62,882 bases of DNA from Limosilactobacillus caviae (GCF_014635905.1 NZ_BMDS01000008.1:1-62882), one strand, 5' to 3'. Positions 16,839 to 27,492 are shown, counted from the stretch's first letter. Translations and numbers: made by a program. The notes: generated by a model not told the origin, from the sequence alone.

Positions 16839-17609
16839 GTGAGTGAAGAACAACCACGAAATGCACAGGCTGGTCAGCGCCAAAAACAATTAGAAAAAGA
16901 ACGTCGCCAAGCTGACTGGAATGCTTTTAGCAACTATGACCTAACACGAAAAAATGAGGACTTCATGTACCAGCTAAATAAACAGTTGGATCGGTTAGGG
17001 GTTCCTTCAGATAAGAAAGAACCAATGCTAAAGGAAACAATTGATAAATTATTGGCTGGTCAGAAAAAAGGCAAAACAGCCCGTGCATTATTTGGAACAC
17101 CGACTGAATATGCTAAAGAACTAAAGAATCCTAAGCCAACACCGGCAGAAGCAAGTAAACAGTCAATCAAGCTATTAGCAATTGATAACATGCTAATCTT
17201 TTTAAGTATTTTTACTTTTATGTTTGGATTGATGTTCTGGCTATCACCTGCTGCCATGCAAACAAAGAATGCTGGAAGCAGCGGTATTACAGCAATCCTG
17301 ATTGTAGCAATTACTGGAGGATTAATTTTCGGTTATGTTGCCACACAGGTTCAGCCACAAATTGATAAGAACGGCAAACGAGTTAGCAAGAAGCCGTTAT
17401 GGCAACGAATTCTTTTAATTGTTGCCGGGCTGGCTGCTTGGCTAATTATTTACATGCTTGTAAGTATGCTGCCAAACGTAGTCAATCCGCGGCTTAATCC
17501 ATGGTTTTACATCGGAATCGGGGTTATTACCTTTATTGGTGATATGTATTTCCGTTCAAAATTCCACGTTACTGGTTCGCTCTACGGCAACCGTGCGCCA
17601 CGGCGTTAA
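16839..17609 (+). CDS. DUF1129 family membrane protein
   Basis: A 256-residue membrane protein starting at GTG behind GAGAGGAG. The first 110 residues are hydrophilic and basic, with a helical region from about 27 to 70 resembling the DUF1129 N-terminus (LTRKNEDFMYQLNKQLD). Four hydrophobic segments follow at about 112-132, 147-167, 188-208 and 220-238. The family is widespread in lactobacilli next to ychF, and its function is unknown. The N-terminal part is predicted to face the cytoplasm. It lies 32 bases after ychF and is followed by a terminator, so it closes this operon. Confidence 0.82.
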   Translation: MSEEQPRNAQAGQRQKQLEKERRQADWNAFSNYDLTRKNEDFMYQLNKQLDRLGVPSDKKEPMLKETIDKLLAGQKKGKTARALFGTPTEYAKELKNPKPTPAEASKQSIKLLAIDNMLIFLSIFTFMFGLMFWLSPAAMQTKNAGSSGITAILIVAITGGLIFGYVATQVQPQIDKNGKRVSKKPLWQRILLIVAGLAAWLIIYMLVSMLPNVVNPRLNPWFYIGIGVITFIGDMYFRSKFHVTGSLYGNRAPRR

Positions 17610-17620
17610 TATAATAGAGA

Positions 17621-17656
17621 AAGGCACTTGGAAATATTTTTCTAGGTGTCTTTTTT
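17621..17656 (+). terminator. Terminator after the DUF1129 gene
   Basis: AGGCACTTGGAAA pairs with TTTCTAGGTGTCT using several G-T pairs, followed by a T run. Confidence 0.75.
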
Positions 17657-17754
17657 GTTCAATAAATTACTTATGAAAAAAATTTCTAAAATTCTATGGA
17701 CAAATGTTCAATAGACTGTTAAGATATAAACGCAAACTTATGAAAGCGTATTCA
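17656..17754 (+). promoter_or_regulatory. deo operon control region with DeoR half-sites and cre
   Basis: TGTTCAATA occurs twice, at 17656-17664 and 17705-17713. B. subtilis DeoR acts at TTCAAT-type half-sites, one between -35 and -10; here the second copy lies between a possible TGGACA (17697) and TTAAGA or TATAAA (17719-17730). Downstream, ATGAAAGCGTATTCA at 17740-17754 matches the cre consensus at every position and would act as a CcpA roadblock. The operon would thus be induced by deoxyribose phosphate and repressed by glucose. Confidence 0.65.
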
Positions 17755-17778
17755 AATTTGAGAGGAGATCATATTATT

Positions 17779-18453
17779 ATGAAGTTAACGCAAGCACAAT
17801 TAGCAAAGTACATGGACCACACAATGCTTAAGCCAGAGGCTACTCCAGAAATGATTGATAAGACGGTTGCAGAAGCACGCAAATATAATACTGCTTCTGT
17901 TTGTATCAATCCTTACTGGGTGAAGCGGGTTCATGAAGGACTAGCAGGTACTGATATCAATACTTGTACTGTAATCGGTTTTCCTCTCGGTGCTACTTCA
18001 ACAGAAAGCAAGGTTTTTGAAACTAAGCAGGCTATTGAAGACGGCGCAGATGAAGTTGATATGGTTATTAACATCGGTGAATTAAAAGCCGGTAATGATG
18101 ACGCTGTTGTTGCTGACATTAAGGCTGTTGCCGATGCTACTCATGAAAAGGGCAAGATCCTTAAAGTTATTATTGAAAACGCCCTTCTTACTGATGAAGA
18201 AAAGGCCCGTGCAAGCAAGCTTACTGTAAAGGGTGACGCTGATTTCGTTAAGACCTCAACTGGTTTCTCAACTTCTGGAGCTAAGGTAGAAGACGTTAAG
18301 ATTATGCGTGAAGCAGTTGGCCCCGACTTTAAGATTAAAGCTGCTGGTGGAATTCACAGTCTTCAAGAAGCTTACGACATGATTGAAGCAGGTGCTAACC
18401 GTCTAGGAGTTTCCGCTTCTGTTCAAATTCTTGAGGAAGCTGCTCAACAATAA
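17779..18453 (+). CDS. deoC: Deoxyribose-phosphate aldolase
   Basis: Class I aldolase that splits 2-deoxyribose 5-phosphate into glyceraldehyde 3-phosphate and acetaldehyde, the last step of deoxynucleoside catabolism. The 224-residue product begins [18 protein letters not shown], the normal N-terminus. In-frame codons upstream to 17704 overlap the promoter and cre site and are not coding. AGAGGAG precedes the ATG at 17779. The Schiff-base lysine is in [10 protein letters not shown], and the second active-site lysine in [10 protein letters not shown]. It is the first gene of deoC-deoB-pdp-deoD-deoR, and its distance from the DeoR and cre elements marks it as the operon head. Confidence 0.97.
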   Translation: MKLTQAQLAKYMDHTMLKPEATPEMIDKTVAEARKYNTASVCINPYWVKRVHEGLAGTDINTCTVIGFPLGATSTESKVFETKQAIEDGADEVDMVINIGELKAGNDDAVVADIKAVADATHEKGKILKVIIENALLTDEEKARASKLTVKGDADFVKTSTGFSTSGAKVEDVKIMREAVGPDFKIKAAGGIHSLQEAYDMIEAGANRLGVSASVQILEEAAQQ

Positions 18454-18502
18454 AAAATCTTAATTACTAATCTTAATTTACAGAAATAGGAGGAGTCAGA
18501 AA

Positions 18503-19696
18503 ATGTCATATAAACGTGTTTTTGTTATTGTAATGGACTCAGTTGGTACGGGTGCCGCTCATGACGCCGCTAAGTTTGATGATGTCGGATCAGATACGCT
18601 TGGTCATGTTGGCGAGTATTATAAAGGCGCCTTAAAATTACCGAACCTTGGTAAATTAGGGATTAGTAATTTACGTGATACCCCAATTGAAGGTGTGCCA
18701 GTTGCTGATCCTGCTATTGGCGATTACGGTAAGATGGAAGAAATTTCAGCTGGTAAAGACAGTATGGATGGCCACTGGGAAATGATGGGCTTGCCAGTAA
18801 CAAAGCCATTATCAACATTCCCGAACGGTTTCCCACAAGAAATTGTTGATAAGCTTGAAAAGTTCTCTGGACGCAAGGTTATCGTTAACAAGCCATATTC
18901 TGGTACTGAGGTAATTCATGACTATGGTGAACGGCAAATGAAGACCGGCGAATTAATTCTTTATACGTCCGGTGATTCGGTAATGCAAATTGCTGCTCAT
19001 GAAGACGTAATTCCGGTTGAAGAACTTTACAAGATTTGTGAATATGCACGAACACTTGTGAACGGTCCAGAATATACAGTTGGACGAATTATCGCGCGGC
19101 CGTATGTTGGACCAGATAAAGACCACTTTACTCGGACCGCTAACCGTCACGACTTCAGTTTGAAGCCAATTGGTGAAACCGACATGGATCGTTTGCGTGA
19201 AGCAGGTTATGACGTTATCGGTGTTGGTAAGATTAATGATATCTTCTCCGGTCAAGGAATTGATAAGGGATATCACAACGAAAGCAACATGGACGGAATG
19301 GACCACGTTGATGAAGTGATGAAGCAAGACTTTACTGGTTTCTGCTTTACTAACTTGGTTGACTTTGACGCAATGTATGGTCACCGTCGTAATCCAAAGG
19401 GCTTTGGTCAAGCATTGATGGACTTCGATAAGCGGCTTGGAACGGTTCTTGATGAAATGAAGCCTGATGACTTACTGATGATCACCGCTGACCACGGTAA
19501 TGACCCTGGCTTTAAGGGGACCGACCATACCCGTGAAAACGTACCATTGCTGGTTTACTCACCATCAATGAACAAGCCAAACCAATCTCTTGGCTTACGG
19601 AAGACATTCTCAGACCTTGGCGCTACTATTTTGGAAAACTTCAATGTCAAGTCTGTAAAGGGTACCAGTTTCTACAAAGAAATTAGTAACGATTAA
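18503..19696 (+). CDS. deoB: Phosphopentomutase
   Basis: Interconverts (deoxy)ribose 1-phosphate and 5-phosphate, connecting the phosphorylases with DeoC and the pentose phosphate pathway. The 397-residue protein belongs to the alkaline phosphatase superfamily. The N-terminal metal and nucleophile region is [13 protein letters not shown], with GSDTLGH behind it, then [11 protein letters not shown]. The C-terminal metal ligands lie in [19 protein letters not shown]. All are intact and length is standard. AGGAGGAG precedes the start, 49 bases after deoC, and the phosphorylase genes follow with short gaps. Confidence 0.97.
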   Translation: MSYKRVFVIVMDSVGTGAAHDAAKFDDVGSDTLGHVGEYYKGALKLPNLGKLGISNLRDTPIEGVPVADPAIGDYGKMEEISAGKDSMDGHWEMMGLPVTKPLSTFPNGFPQEIVDKLEKFSGRKVIVNKPYSGTEVIHDYGERQMKTGELILYTSGDSVMQIAAHEDVIPVEELYKICEYARTLVNGPEYTVGRIIARPYVGPDKDHFTRTANRHDFSLKPIGETDMDRLREAGYDVIGVGKINDIFSGQGIDKGYHNESNMDGMDHVDEVMKQDFTGFCFTNLVDFDAMYGHRRNPKGFGQALMDFDKRLGTVLDEMKPDDLLMITADHGNDPGFKGTDHTRENVPLLVYSPSMNKPNQSLGLRKTFSDLGATILENFNVKSVKGTSFYKEISND

Positions 19697-19727
19697 GGAT
19701 ATTTTTTAACGAAAGGGGCGAAATGCG

Positions 19728-21026
19728 ATGCGAATGGTTGACATCATTGACACTAAACGAAATGGCGGAACGTTAAGCGATGAGCAGTTACAATTCTTCG
19801 TTGATGGTGTGGTAAAGGGGACAATCCCTGATTACCAAATTAGCGCACTCTTGATGGCAATTTACTTCCAGAAAATGACTAAAGAAGAGCAAACTAGTTT
19901 AACAATGAAGATGATGGAATCTGGCGAACGCTTAGACTTAAGCCGAATTCCCGGAATTAAAGTTGATAAACATTCTACCGGTGGTGTTGGTGATAAAGTT
20001 AGTCTGCCACTCGCTGCAATGGTTGCTGCAACCGGCATTCCGGTCCCAATGATTTCTGGACGGGGATTAGGTCATACTGGCGGCACGCTTGATAAGCTTG
20101 AAGCAATTCCTGGCTTTCGTGTTGAGCTTTCTGAAGATGAATTTATTGATCAGGTTGCTCAAGAAAAGTTAGCGATTGTTGGTGCGACTGGTGAAGTAGC
20201 GCCAGCCGATAAAAAGATTTACGGTTTGCGTGATGTTACTGATACCGTTGACCCAATTCCGCTAATTGCCAGTTCGATTATGAGTAAGAAAATTGCTTCC
20301 GGTACAGATGCCCTTGTGATTGATGTGAAAACGGGAACGGGTGCCTTTATGAAGACGCTTGATCAATCACGTTTACTGGCTAAGGCGTTGGTTGAAATTG
20401 GTAAACAAGCTGGTTTGAAGTGTATGGCTGTAATCTCGGATATGAACCAGCCGCTTGGTAATAAAATCGGTAATGCTCTTGAAATTGAAGAATCGATTGA
20501 TGTACTAAAGGGGAAGGGTCCGAAAGATTTGACTGAACTAGTGCTTACGCTTGGCAGCTACATGGTAGTAATGGGTGAAAAAGCGCAAGATACTACTGAA
20601 GCACGAAAACTATTAGAACAAACGATTGAAGATGGGTCTGCACTTAAACGGTTTGCGGCAATGATAAAAGCACAGGGAGGAGATCCGGCTGTTGTCGACA
20701 ATTATCAATTAATGCCCCAAGCTAAGTACAAGATTCCTTTCAATGCTGACCGTGATGGGGTGCTAACAAAACTTTCAGCTGACGAAGTGGGAACTGCTAG
20801 TATGTTATTAGGCGGCGGTCGGCAAAAAGCTGACGATAAGCTTGATTATAGTGTAGGAATTGAATTGCACCATAAATTGGGCGACCATGTTAAAGCTGGC
20901 GAACCATTGCTAACGATCTATAGCAATCGTCGAGAAATTCCAGATATCGAACAGTTATTACGGGAAAGTATTAATATTAGTGATAACGGTCAAGTACCAA
21001 CACTAATTCATGAGATTGTTGAATAA
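19728..21026 (+). CDS. pdp: Pyrimidine-nucleoside phosphorylase
   Basis: A 432-residue type II phosphorylase that converts uridine, deoxyuridine and thymidine to free base and (deoxy)ribose 1-phosphate. The phosphate-binding KHSTGGVGDKVSLPLAAMVA is near residue 80 and GRGLGHTGGTLDKLEAIPG near 110. The C-terminal alpha/beta domain (YSVGIELHHKLGDHVKAGEP) is complete. The start MRMVDIID resembles B. subtilis Pdp; AAAGGGGCG precedes it. Lactobacilli generally carry this broad-range enzyme rather than a strict thymidine phosphorylase, hence pdp and not deoA, though that choice is by similarity only. It lies between deoB and deoD. Confidence 0.95.
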   Translation: MRMVDIIDTKRNGGTLSDEQLQFFVDGVVKGTIPDYQISALLMAIYFQKMTKEEQTSLTMKMMESGERLDLSRIPGIKVDKHSTGGVGDKVSLPLAAMVAATGIPVPMISGRGLGHTGGTLDKLEAIPGFRVELSEDEFIDQVAQEKLAIVGATGEVAPADKKIYGLRDVTDTVDPIPLIASSIMSKKIASGTDALVIDVKTGTGAFMKTLDQSRLLAKALVEIGKQAGLKCMAVISDMNQPLGNKIGNALEIEESIDVLKGKGPKDLTELVLTLGSYMVVMGEKAQDTTEARKLLEQTIEDGSALKRFAAMIKAQGGDPAVVDNYQLMPQAKYKIPFNADRDGVLTKLSADEVGTASMLLGGGRQKADDKLDYSVGIELHHKLGDHVKAGEPLLTIYSNRREIPDIEQLLRESINISDNGQVPTLIHEIVE

Positions 21027-21047
21027 AGAGACAGGAGGAAGATTTCA

Positions 21048-21758
21048 ATGAGTACACATATTAACGCAAAAATGGGTGACTACGCAGACACTGTATTACT
21101 TCCAGGAGATCCGCTACGTGCAAAATATATTGCAGAGAATTTCCTTGAAAATGTAAAACAAGTAAATTCCGTTCGTAATGCTTTTGGTTACACGGGTGAA
21201 TACAAGGGTCACCGCATTTCAGTTCAAGGATCAGGAATGGGAATCCCTTCTATGTCGATTTATATTAATGAATTAGTTCGGGAATTTGGTGTTAAGACAA
21301 TTATCCGTGTAGGTTCCTGTGGTGGAATTGCCCCTGACGTTCATGTTCGAGATGTCCTTCTTGCTCAAGGTTCATCAACCGATTCAGCGGTAACAGTCAA
21401 TACATTCGGCCCAGGTTTCCACTATGCACCATTGGCTGACTTCAAGCTCTTAGATACGGCTTACCATGTAGCAGGTAACCTTGGCATTGAAACTAAGGTT
21501 GGTGATATCTTCGCTGCTGACCGTTTCTACAATGACGAACTTGATATGGAAAAGCTTCGTGATTACGGTATTCTCGGAACTGAAATGGAGTCTGCCGGAC
21601 TTTACTTATTAGCCGCCAAGCTTCATTTCCGTGCACTTTCAGTTTTGACTGTCAGTGACCTAATCTTTGGTGATGAAAAAGCAACAGCTGAAGAACGTGA
21701 AAGAACATTTAATGACATGATTAATATTTCACTTGAAACAGCAATTGCGGGTAAGTAA
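21048..21758 (+). CDS. deoD: Purine-nucleoside phosphorylase, DeoD type
   Basis: A 236-residue phosphorylase of the hexameric DeoD group acting on purine (deoxy)nucleosides. Family features are [15 protein letters not shown] near the start, the phosphate site around [31 protein letters not shown], and the nucleoside-binding [13 protein letters not shown]. The catalytic aspartate of the family falls in TVSDLIFGD. Length is normal. AGGAGGAAG precedes the ATG 22 bases after pdp, and a terminator lies between it and deoR, so deoD ends the catabolic part of the operon. Confidence 0.96.
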   Translation: MSTHINAKMGDYADTVLLPGDPLRAKYIAENFLENVKQVNSVRNAFGYTGEYKGHRISVQGSGMGIPSMSIYINELVREFGVKTIIRVGSCGGIAPDVHVRDVLLAQGSSTDSAVTVNTFGPGFHYAPLADFKLLDTAYHVAGNLGIETKVGDIFAADRFYNDELDMEKLRDYGILGTEMESAGLYLLAAKLHFRALSVLTVSDLIFGDEKATAEERERTFNDMINISLETAIAGK

Positions 21759-21775
21759 AATATGTAATTAATGGC

Positions 21776-21806
21776 GAGAGGCTGGTGTTATACCAACCTC
21801 TTTACT
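21776..21806 (+). terminator. Terminator between deoD and deoR
   Basis: AGAGGCTGGT pairs with ACCAACCTCT around a short loop, then TTACTGTTT; of moderate strength, so some read-through into deoR is likely. Confidence 0.65.
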
Positions 21807-21828
21807 GTTTTAAATGTAAAAATGCACA

Positions 21829-21847
21829 TTCATTCGGTTTATGAATA
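21829..21847. promoter_or_regulatory. Short inverted repeat before deoR
   Basis: ATTCAT and ATGAAT flank seven bases just upstream of the deoR ribosome binding site. It might be an autoregulatory operator, but the arms are only six bases. Confidence 0.3.
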
Positions 21848-21862
21848 GGAAGGAGGAATAAA

Positions 21863-22801
21863 ATGGACGACAAAAAGAAGGTTGAACTTGCCCTAAAAGT
21901 TGCGACGCTGTATTACCGTGATGGTTGGAATCAAAGTGATATTGCTACTGAATTAAATATTTCCCGGGCAACAGTATCACGATTATTACAGTTTGGCCGT
22001 GACCGGGGATTGGTGACGATAAAGATCCATAATCCGATTGCCCCCCTCCACCAGCTTGAAGTGGACTTGCTTGCTAAATATCCATCGCTACGTAAAATTA
22101 TTATTGTCCCCGGTACAGATGACCCGCTTGAAAAAGTTGGGGCGGCGGGGGCTAAATATATTGAACAAATCGTTAAAGATAAGGATATTATCGGCTTAGG
22201 CTGGGGAAAAACTGTTTATCAGGTCGGCTTGCATTTAAAACCTAAAGACGTTGCTGATATTACGGTTGTTCAAATGAAAGGGAGTATGGCAAATACTAAT
22301 ACGCGTAATTATGCTTTTGAAACTGTCAATACATTTGCAAAGGCTTTTAATACAATTCCGCAGTATTTACCATTACCGGTTATTTTTGACCATGCGCAGA
22401 CGCGTGAATTGGTGGCAAATGATACGCATATTAAACATATTCTAAAATTGGGTGAACAATCTAATATTGCTGTTTTTACTGTTGGCACGGTTCGTGATTC
22501 TGCATTGCTTTTTAAGCTAGGATATTTTACCAAGCAAGAGCAATTAACTCTGCAGCATGAGGCAGTCGGGGATGTGTTTTCACGATTCATCGACAGTAAG
22601 GGGCGGATAGTAAATAAAGACATCGATCAACGAACGATTGGAATTGAATTAACTGAGTTACAAAAGAAAAAGCATAGTATTTTGGTAGCGGCAAATGTCG
22701 CAAAAGTGCCGGCAGTACACGGTGTTTTAACTGCGGGATACGCGAATACATTGGTTATTGACCAAGAAAGTGCAAACAACCTTGTTAATTTTTTAAATTA
22801 A
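21863..22801 (+). CDS. deoR: Deoxyribonucleoside regulator, SorC/DeoR family
   Basis: A 312-residue transcriptional regulator of the SorC type. A winged helix-turn-helix occupies about residues 18-50 (GWNQSDIATELNISRATVSRLL). A sugar-phosphate-isomerase-like effector domain follows, with the family's GLGWGKTVYQ and HGVLTAGYANTLVID near the end. Position directly after deoD, and resemblance to B. subtilis DeoR, suggest it represses the upstream operon and is released by deoxyribose 5-phosphate. TTCAAT half-sites at the deoC promoter are consistent with this. Effector and target are inferred from the family. Confidence 0.85.
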   Translation: MDDKKKVELALKVATLYYRDGWNQSDIATELNISRATVSRLLQFGRDRGLVTIKIHNPIAPLHQLEVDLLAKYPSLRKIIIVPGTDDPLEKVGAAGAKYIEQIVKDKDIIGLGWGKTVYQVGLHLKPKDVADITVVQMKGSMANTNTRNYAFETVNTFAKAFNTIPQYLPLPVIFDHAQTRELVANDTHIKHILKLGEQSNIAVFTVGTVRDSALLFKLGYFTKQEQLTLQHEAVGDVFSRFIDSKGRIVNKDIDQRTIGIELTELQKKKHSILVAANVAKVPAVHGVLTAGYANTLVIDQESANNLVNFLN

Positions 22802-22851
22802 TTTAATATTTTAATTGACCTTGGTTCGAAATCCTAGTAGAGTATACCTAA

Positions 22852-24021
<1,170 letters not shown>

Positions 24022-24043
24022 TAAAGGTTAGTTTAATAAGAAC

Positions 24044-24086
24044 TGCTATGATGTATCAATGAAGATATTGTCATAGCATTTTTTAT
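24044..24086 (+). terminator. Terminator after guaB
   Basis: TGCTATGA pairs with TCATAGCA across a longer loop, followed by TTTTTTATTT. Confidence 0.75.
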
Positions 24087-24098
24087 TTCCTGGGAAAT
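24085..24098. promoter_or_regulatory. Candidate Noc-binding site
   Basis: ATTTCCTGGGAAAT differs at one central base from the B. subtilis Noc site. It is intergenic, between guaB and the two-component system. Confidence 0.6.
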
Positions 24099-24204
24099 GT
24101 TGGAGAGTAAACTTTTTGTTAAGGCTAACTAAGAATTATCGCTTTTTACTGTAGTTCGTTATAATATTTAATAGGATATTATGCTGTGAAAAGGAGTGCC
24201 ACTT

Positions 24205-24894
24205 ATGAAAATTTTAGTTGTCGATGATGATAAAGAAATTGTTCAATTACTTGAAATTTATATCCGGAATGAAGGATATGAGCCAATTTCTGCTTATGAT
24301 GGTAAGGAAGCATTGACAAAGTTAAATACTAATCCAGACATCGGCTTGATCATTCTTGATTTAATGATGCCGGAAATTGATGGAATGGATGTAATTAAGC
24401 GGGTACGTAAAGATTCTGATATTCCTATTTTGGTGCTTTCCGCGAAAACGGCAGACATGGACAAGATTCAGGGCTTGATTACCGGAGCAGATGATTATGT
24501 TACTAAGCCGTTTAACCCATTAGAAGTAATGGCACGAGTTAAGTCGCTGTTACGGCGCAGTCGAGGCGAAGTTACTAATGATGAACCCGATATTTTAAAC
24601 GTTGGACCACTACTAATTAATAAGGATTCTCATGAAGTTAAGACTATTAAGGGTGACGTAATCCAATTAACAGCCCTTGAATTTGGAATTCTATACTTAT
24701 TAGCTAGTCACCCTAACCGGGTATTTTCAGCTGATGATATTTTTGAACGGGTATGGCAGCAAGAAAGCGTTGTGTCTGCTAAGACGGTAATGGTTCACGT
24801 AAGTCACCTGCGAGATAAAATTGAAGAAGCTACTAATGGTGAAAAAGTGATTCAAACTGTTTGGGGCGTTGGTTATAAAGTTGAGGATCATTAA
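24205..24894 (+). CDS. Response regulator, OmpR family
   Basis: A 229-residue DNA-binding response regulator. The receiver has the acidic pocket VVDDDKE, phosphoacceptor Asp52 in ILDLMMPE, the switch Ser/Thr in VLSAK and the conserved lysine in YVTKPFNP. A winged-helix OmpR/PhoB effector (about 130-229) ends in KVIQTVWGVGYKVEDH. AAAGGAG precedes the ATG at 24205 at the right distance, so the GTG nine bases earlier is not the start. The partner kinase begins 31 bases downstream. The pair resembles VanRS-type systems in organisation, but the signal and regulon cannot be deduced from sequence. Confidence 0.93.
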   Translation: MKILVVDDDKEIVQLLEIYIRNEGYEPISAYDGKEALTKLNTNPDIGLIILDLMMPEIDGMDVIKRVRKDSDIPILVLSAKTADMDKIQGLITGADDYVTKPFNPLEVMARVKSLLRRSRGEVTNDEPDILNVGPLLINKDSHEVKTIKGDVIQLTALEFGILYLLASHPNRVFSADDIFERVWQQESVVSAKTVMVHVSHLRDKIEEATNGEKVIQTVWGVGYKVEDH

Positions 24895-24924
24895 TTTTCA
24901 CTTTAATGATGTGGAGGAAGAATT

Positions 24925-26070
24925 GTGAAGTTAACGGGGCGTGAAAAAAGTTCGCTGATATTAGAAGGGGTAGTAACGGTAATCCTCTTACTGCTGCTGA
25001 ATATGGCGATCATTGTGATTATTCAGGATATGATTCAGTCAAACCCTGGAGTGACGAACGGGATTTTTATGATTAAACAGTCGCTAAGGATTGGTCCTCT
25101 CCAAGCTCAGATTTGGAGTTATCAGCGGATTTTAATCGCTCTTTTGCTGGTTATTGATATTTGGGTTGTCTGGTGGCGGTTGCGGCGACGGTACCACTTG
25201 TATCAAATGAACCATATTATCGCGGAACTACATTATATTGCCCAAGGACATTTAGACCACCGGATTCCATTTCGCCTAAAAGGTAATCAGCAGCATGTGA
25301 TTACCAGTGTAAATGCTCTTGTTGACAGCGCGGTTCGTTCAATGGACGATGAACGGAAGATTGAAAAATCTAAGGATGAATTAATTACGAATGTAAGTCA
25401 TGATTTACGGACACCGTTAACTAGTATTATTGGTTACCTTGGCCTGATTGAAGATAAGCAGTACCGGAACGAAGAAGATATCCTTAAATACACACATACG
25501 GCTTATGAGAAAGCCAAGCAAATGAAGACATTGGTAGATGATTTATTTGAATATACAAAGGTTCAGCAACATGGTGCACCGGTAAACATCATGAAGATTG
25601 ACCTTAATCAACTAATTGAACAGTTAACAGCCAGTTTTGAGCTTGAAGCCCAGCATCGGGGAATCGAGATTACTTCATCGGTTATTCCTAATCCATTGAT
25701 GATTGAGGCTGACCCTGAAAAATTGGGGCGGGTGTTTAATAACCTTGTTTCTAATGCGTTCAAATATGGAAATGGGGCCAGCTATATCCGAATAGACGCG
25801 CGTCAAGAAAAGGATATGGTAGTTGTTAAAGTTGCAAATGATGGAACGCCAATTCCTGAAAAGTCACTTGACCACTTATTTGAGCGTTTTTACCGTGCTG
25901 AAGCTTCACGTTCGCGAGCCACAGGTGGTACCGGCTTGGGATTAGCAATTGTTAAGAGTATTGTTGACCTTCATCATGGGAGCGTTCGGGTGACATCGAA
26001 TGCTGAAGAAACAGCATTTATTGTTACTTTGCCACTAAAACAAGAAGTAACAGAAAATAACCAAAAATGA
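24925..26070 (+). CDS. Sensor histidine kinase
   Basis: A 381-residue membrane kinase starting at GTG behind GGAGGAAG. Two membrane segments lie at about residues 12-34 and 66-86, enclosing a short extracellular loop of only some 30 residues, so no separate sensor domain exists and the signal may be sensed in the membrane. A HAMP-like linker follows. The phosphorylated His159 is in NVSHDLRTPLTSIIGYL, and the ATPase domain shows NLVSNAFKYG (N box), ARQEKD onward, and GGTGLGLAIVKSIV (G2). It pairs with the response regulator just upstream, and a strong terminator ends the operon. Confidence 0.93.
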   Translation: MKLTGREKSSLILEGVVTVILLLLLNMAIIVIIQDMIQSNPGVTNGIFMIKQSLRIGPLQAQIWSYQRILIALLLVIDIWVVWWRLRRRYHLYQMNHIIAELHYIAQGHLDHRIPFRLKGNQQHVITSVNALVDSAVRSMDDERKIEKSKDELITNVSHDLRTPLTSIIGYLGLIEDKQYRNEEDILKYTHTAYEKAKQMKTLVDDLFEYTKVQQHGAPVNIMKIDLNQLIEQLTASFELEAQHRGIEITSSVIPNPLMIEADPEKLGRVFNNLVSNAFKYGNGASYIRIDARQEKDMVVVKVANDGTPIPEKSLDHLFERFYRAEASRSRATGGTGLGLAIVKSIVDLHHGSVRVTSNAEETAFIVTLPLKQEVTENNQK

Positions 26071-26071
26071 T

Positions 26072-26108
26072 AAAAAAGTCCAAAATCATTTGATTTTGGA
26101 CTTTTTTC
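26072..26108 (+). terminator. Terminator after the two-component operon
   Basis: AAAAAAGTCCAAAATCA pairs perfectly with TGATTTTGGACTTTTTT; a strong, symmetric terminator. Confidence 0.9.
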
Positions 26109-26207
26109 TTTCTCCCTTATATTCAACCTATTTTTTATGTGGTAGACTAAAAGAGCATTGTGTCACTTGATATTATGATAAAGATACAAATTATTGGAGG
26201 AAATTCT

Positions 26208-27107
26208 GTGGCTAAAGCACAAATAAATCCAGAAAAGGCACGCTGGCTTGAGGTGCTTGGTGTTTCAATGCCATTGTGTCTTAGTTACATTCCGATTGGA
26301 TTGGCCTGTGGTATTTTACTACATGCAGCAGGTTTTAACTTTATAATGATTTTACTGGTGTCAGTATTGGTTTTCTCTGGAGGAGCCCAATTTATTTTGG
26401 CATCATTATTGACTGTTAACTCCCCGTTGAGTACGATTTTCCTATCGCTCTTCTTTCTGGAATTACGTTATGCCCTGTTAGGCTCGAGTCTATCAAAGTA
26501 TATTAAGCAAGAGTCAGCCCGCTTTATTTTGGTGTTTTCTGCATCAATGAATGATGAAAATTATGCCATTAATTATATGAAATTTGCAACTGACAAGAAA
26601 TGGACACCTGATGATGCGCTATTAGTTGAGCGCTATTCACTCGCTGCGTGGTCAATTTCTAACATGGTTGGCGGATTAATTGGCGGAGCAATATCGATTG
26701 ACCTCGAAGTTGTTGACTTTGCTTTAACAGCCTTATTCTTGTACATGATTGTTATGCAGGTTCAAAACCACTTAAGTTTTGTTATTTGCATTTTAGCATC
26801 TATTCTAGGCGTATATTTCCTTGTTCTGACTAAGAATACTTTGGGATTGATTATTGCGACCCTTCTTGCTTCATTTGTTGGTTTTGCAGTTGAAAATACG
26901 GTTCGTCACCATAGTAAGGATCCAAGTAATAATTGGTTCTTGACTAAAATGTTTAGACCGCAGATTACAAAAACAACGCTTGAAGATAAGCAAGCGCAAG
27001 AAAAGAAAGAAATCAAGGAAGCTGAAAAACTGGAAAATAAGATTGAGAATGTTGTTGAACGTCATGATGAACCAAAAGATGACACTCAACATCATGATGA
27101 GGGTTAG
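26208..27107 (+). CDS. azlC: AzlC family branched-chain amino acid export subunit
   Basis: A 299-residue membrane protein forming the large subunit of a two-component AzlCD exporter, known in B. subtilis for branched-chain amino acids and 4-azaleucine. Start at GTG 26208 is favoured: GGAGG lies about seven bases before it, while codons further upstream are not typical of the family. The conserved VSMPLCLSYIPIGLACGIL and FSGGAQFILASLL regions are present, with about seven membrane segments over residues 15-230. A highly charged Lys/Glu tail (about 245-299) extends beyond the usual family end and is probably cytoplasmic. It is followed three bases later by azlD. Confidence 0.87.
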   Translation: MAKAQINPEKARWLEVLGVSMPLCLSYIPIGLACGILLHAAGFNFIMILLVSVLVFSGGAQFILASLLTVNSPLSTIFLSLFFLELRYALLGSSLSKYIKQESARFILVFSASMNDENYAINYMKFATDKKWTPDDALLVERYSLAAWSISNMVGGLIGGAISIDLEVVDFALTALFLYMIVMQVQNHLSFVICILASILGVYFLVLTKNTLGLIIATLLASFVGFAVENTVRHHSKDPSNNWFLTKMFRPQITKTTLEDKQAQEKKEIKEAEKLENKIENVVERHDEPKDDTQHHDEG

Positions 27108-27109
27108 AC

Positions 27110-27454
27110 ATGGAACAACTATTAAGTAACAAAATCTTTTACCACATTATAGTGATTATATTAGCAGCAATTGCGGCTTTTATCCCTCGTTATTTACCGG
27201 TACTATTTTTCTCAACGCGGAAGATTCCCGAATGGTTTAATGAATGGATGAAGTATGTTCCGGTAAGTCTTTTTGCGACATTAGTTGTAAAGGGGATATT
27301 TGTTGATAGTTCGTACAACTTTATTGCGTTCGGCCACGTTGAGCAGATTATTGCGGCATTGATTGTTATCGTGATCGCATACTTTACACGGTCGATGTCG
27401 ATCTCAGTTATTGCTGGCTTAGTTGCAGTTTGGTTACTGAGTTTAGCGTTATAA
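27110..27454 (+). CDS. azlD: AzlD family branched-chain amino acid export subunit
   Basis: A 114-residue membrane protein, the small partner of AzlC. Four hydrophobic segments fill most of the chain, and the family motif AFIPRYLPVLFFSTRKIPEW, followed by MKYVPVSLFATLVVKG, is clear. It starts two bases after the azlC stop, so translation is coupled and the two proteins should be made in similar amounts. The actual substrate in this organism is not shown. A hairpin with a modest T run follows before the divergent-looking LysR gene. Confidence 0.88.
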   Translation: MEQLLSNKIFYHIIVIILAAIAAFIPRYLPVLFFSTRKIPEWFNEWMKYVPVSLFATLVVKGIFVDSSYNFIAFGHVEQIIAALIVIVIAYFTRSMSISVIAGLVAVWLLSLAL

Positions 27455-27492
27455 GAACAGTTTTGTTATAATTAATTAAGCTTTTAAACAAT

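Noticed and set aside
17704-17778. N-terminal extension of DeoC
   Set aside because: The codons overlap the promoter, DeoR half-site and cre; a good ribosome site and the family start are at 17779.
21959-21972. ATTTCCCGGGCAAC in deoR as a further Noc site
   Set aside because: Two mismatches, asymmetric, and it encodes part of the conserved recognition helix.
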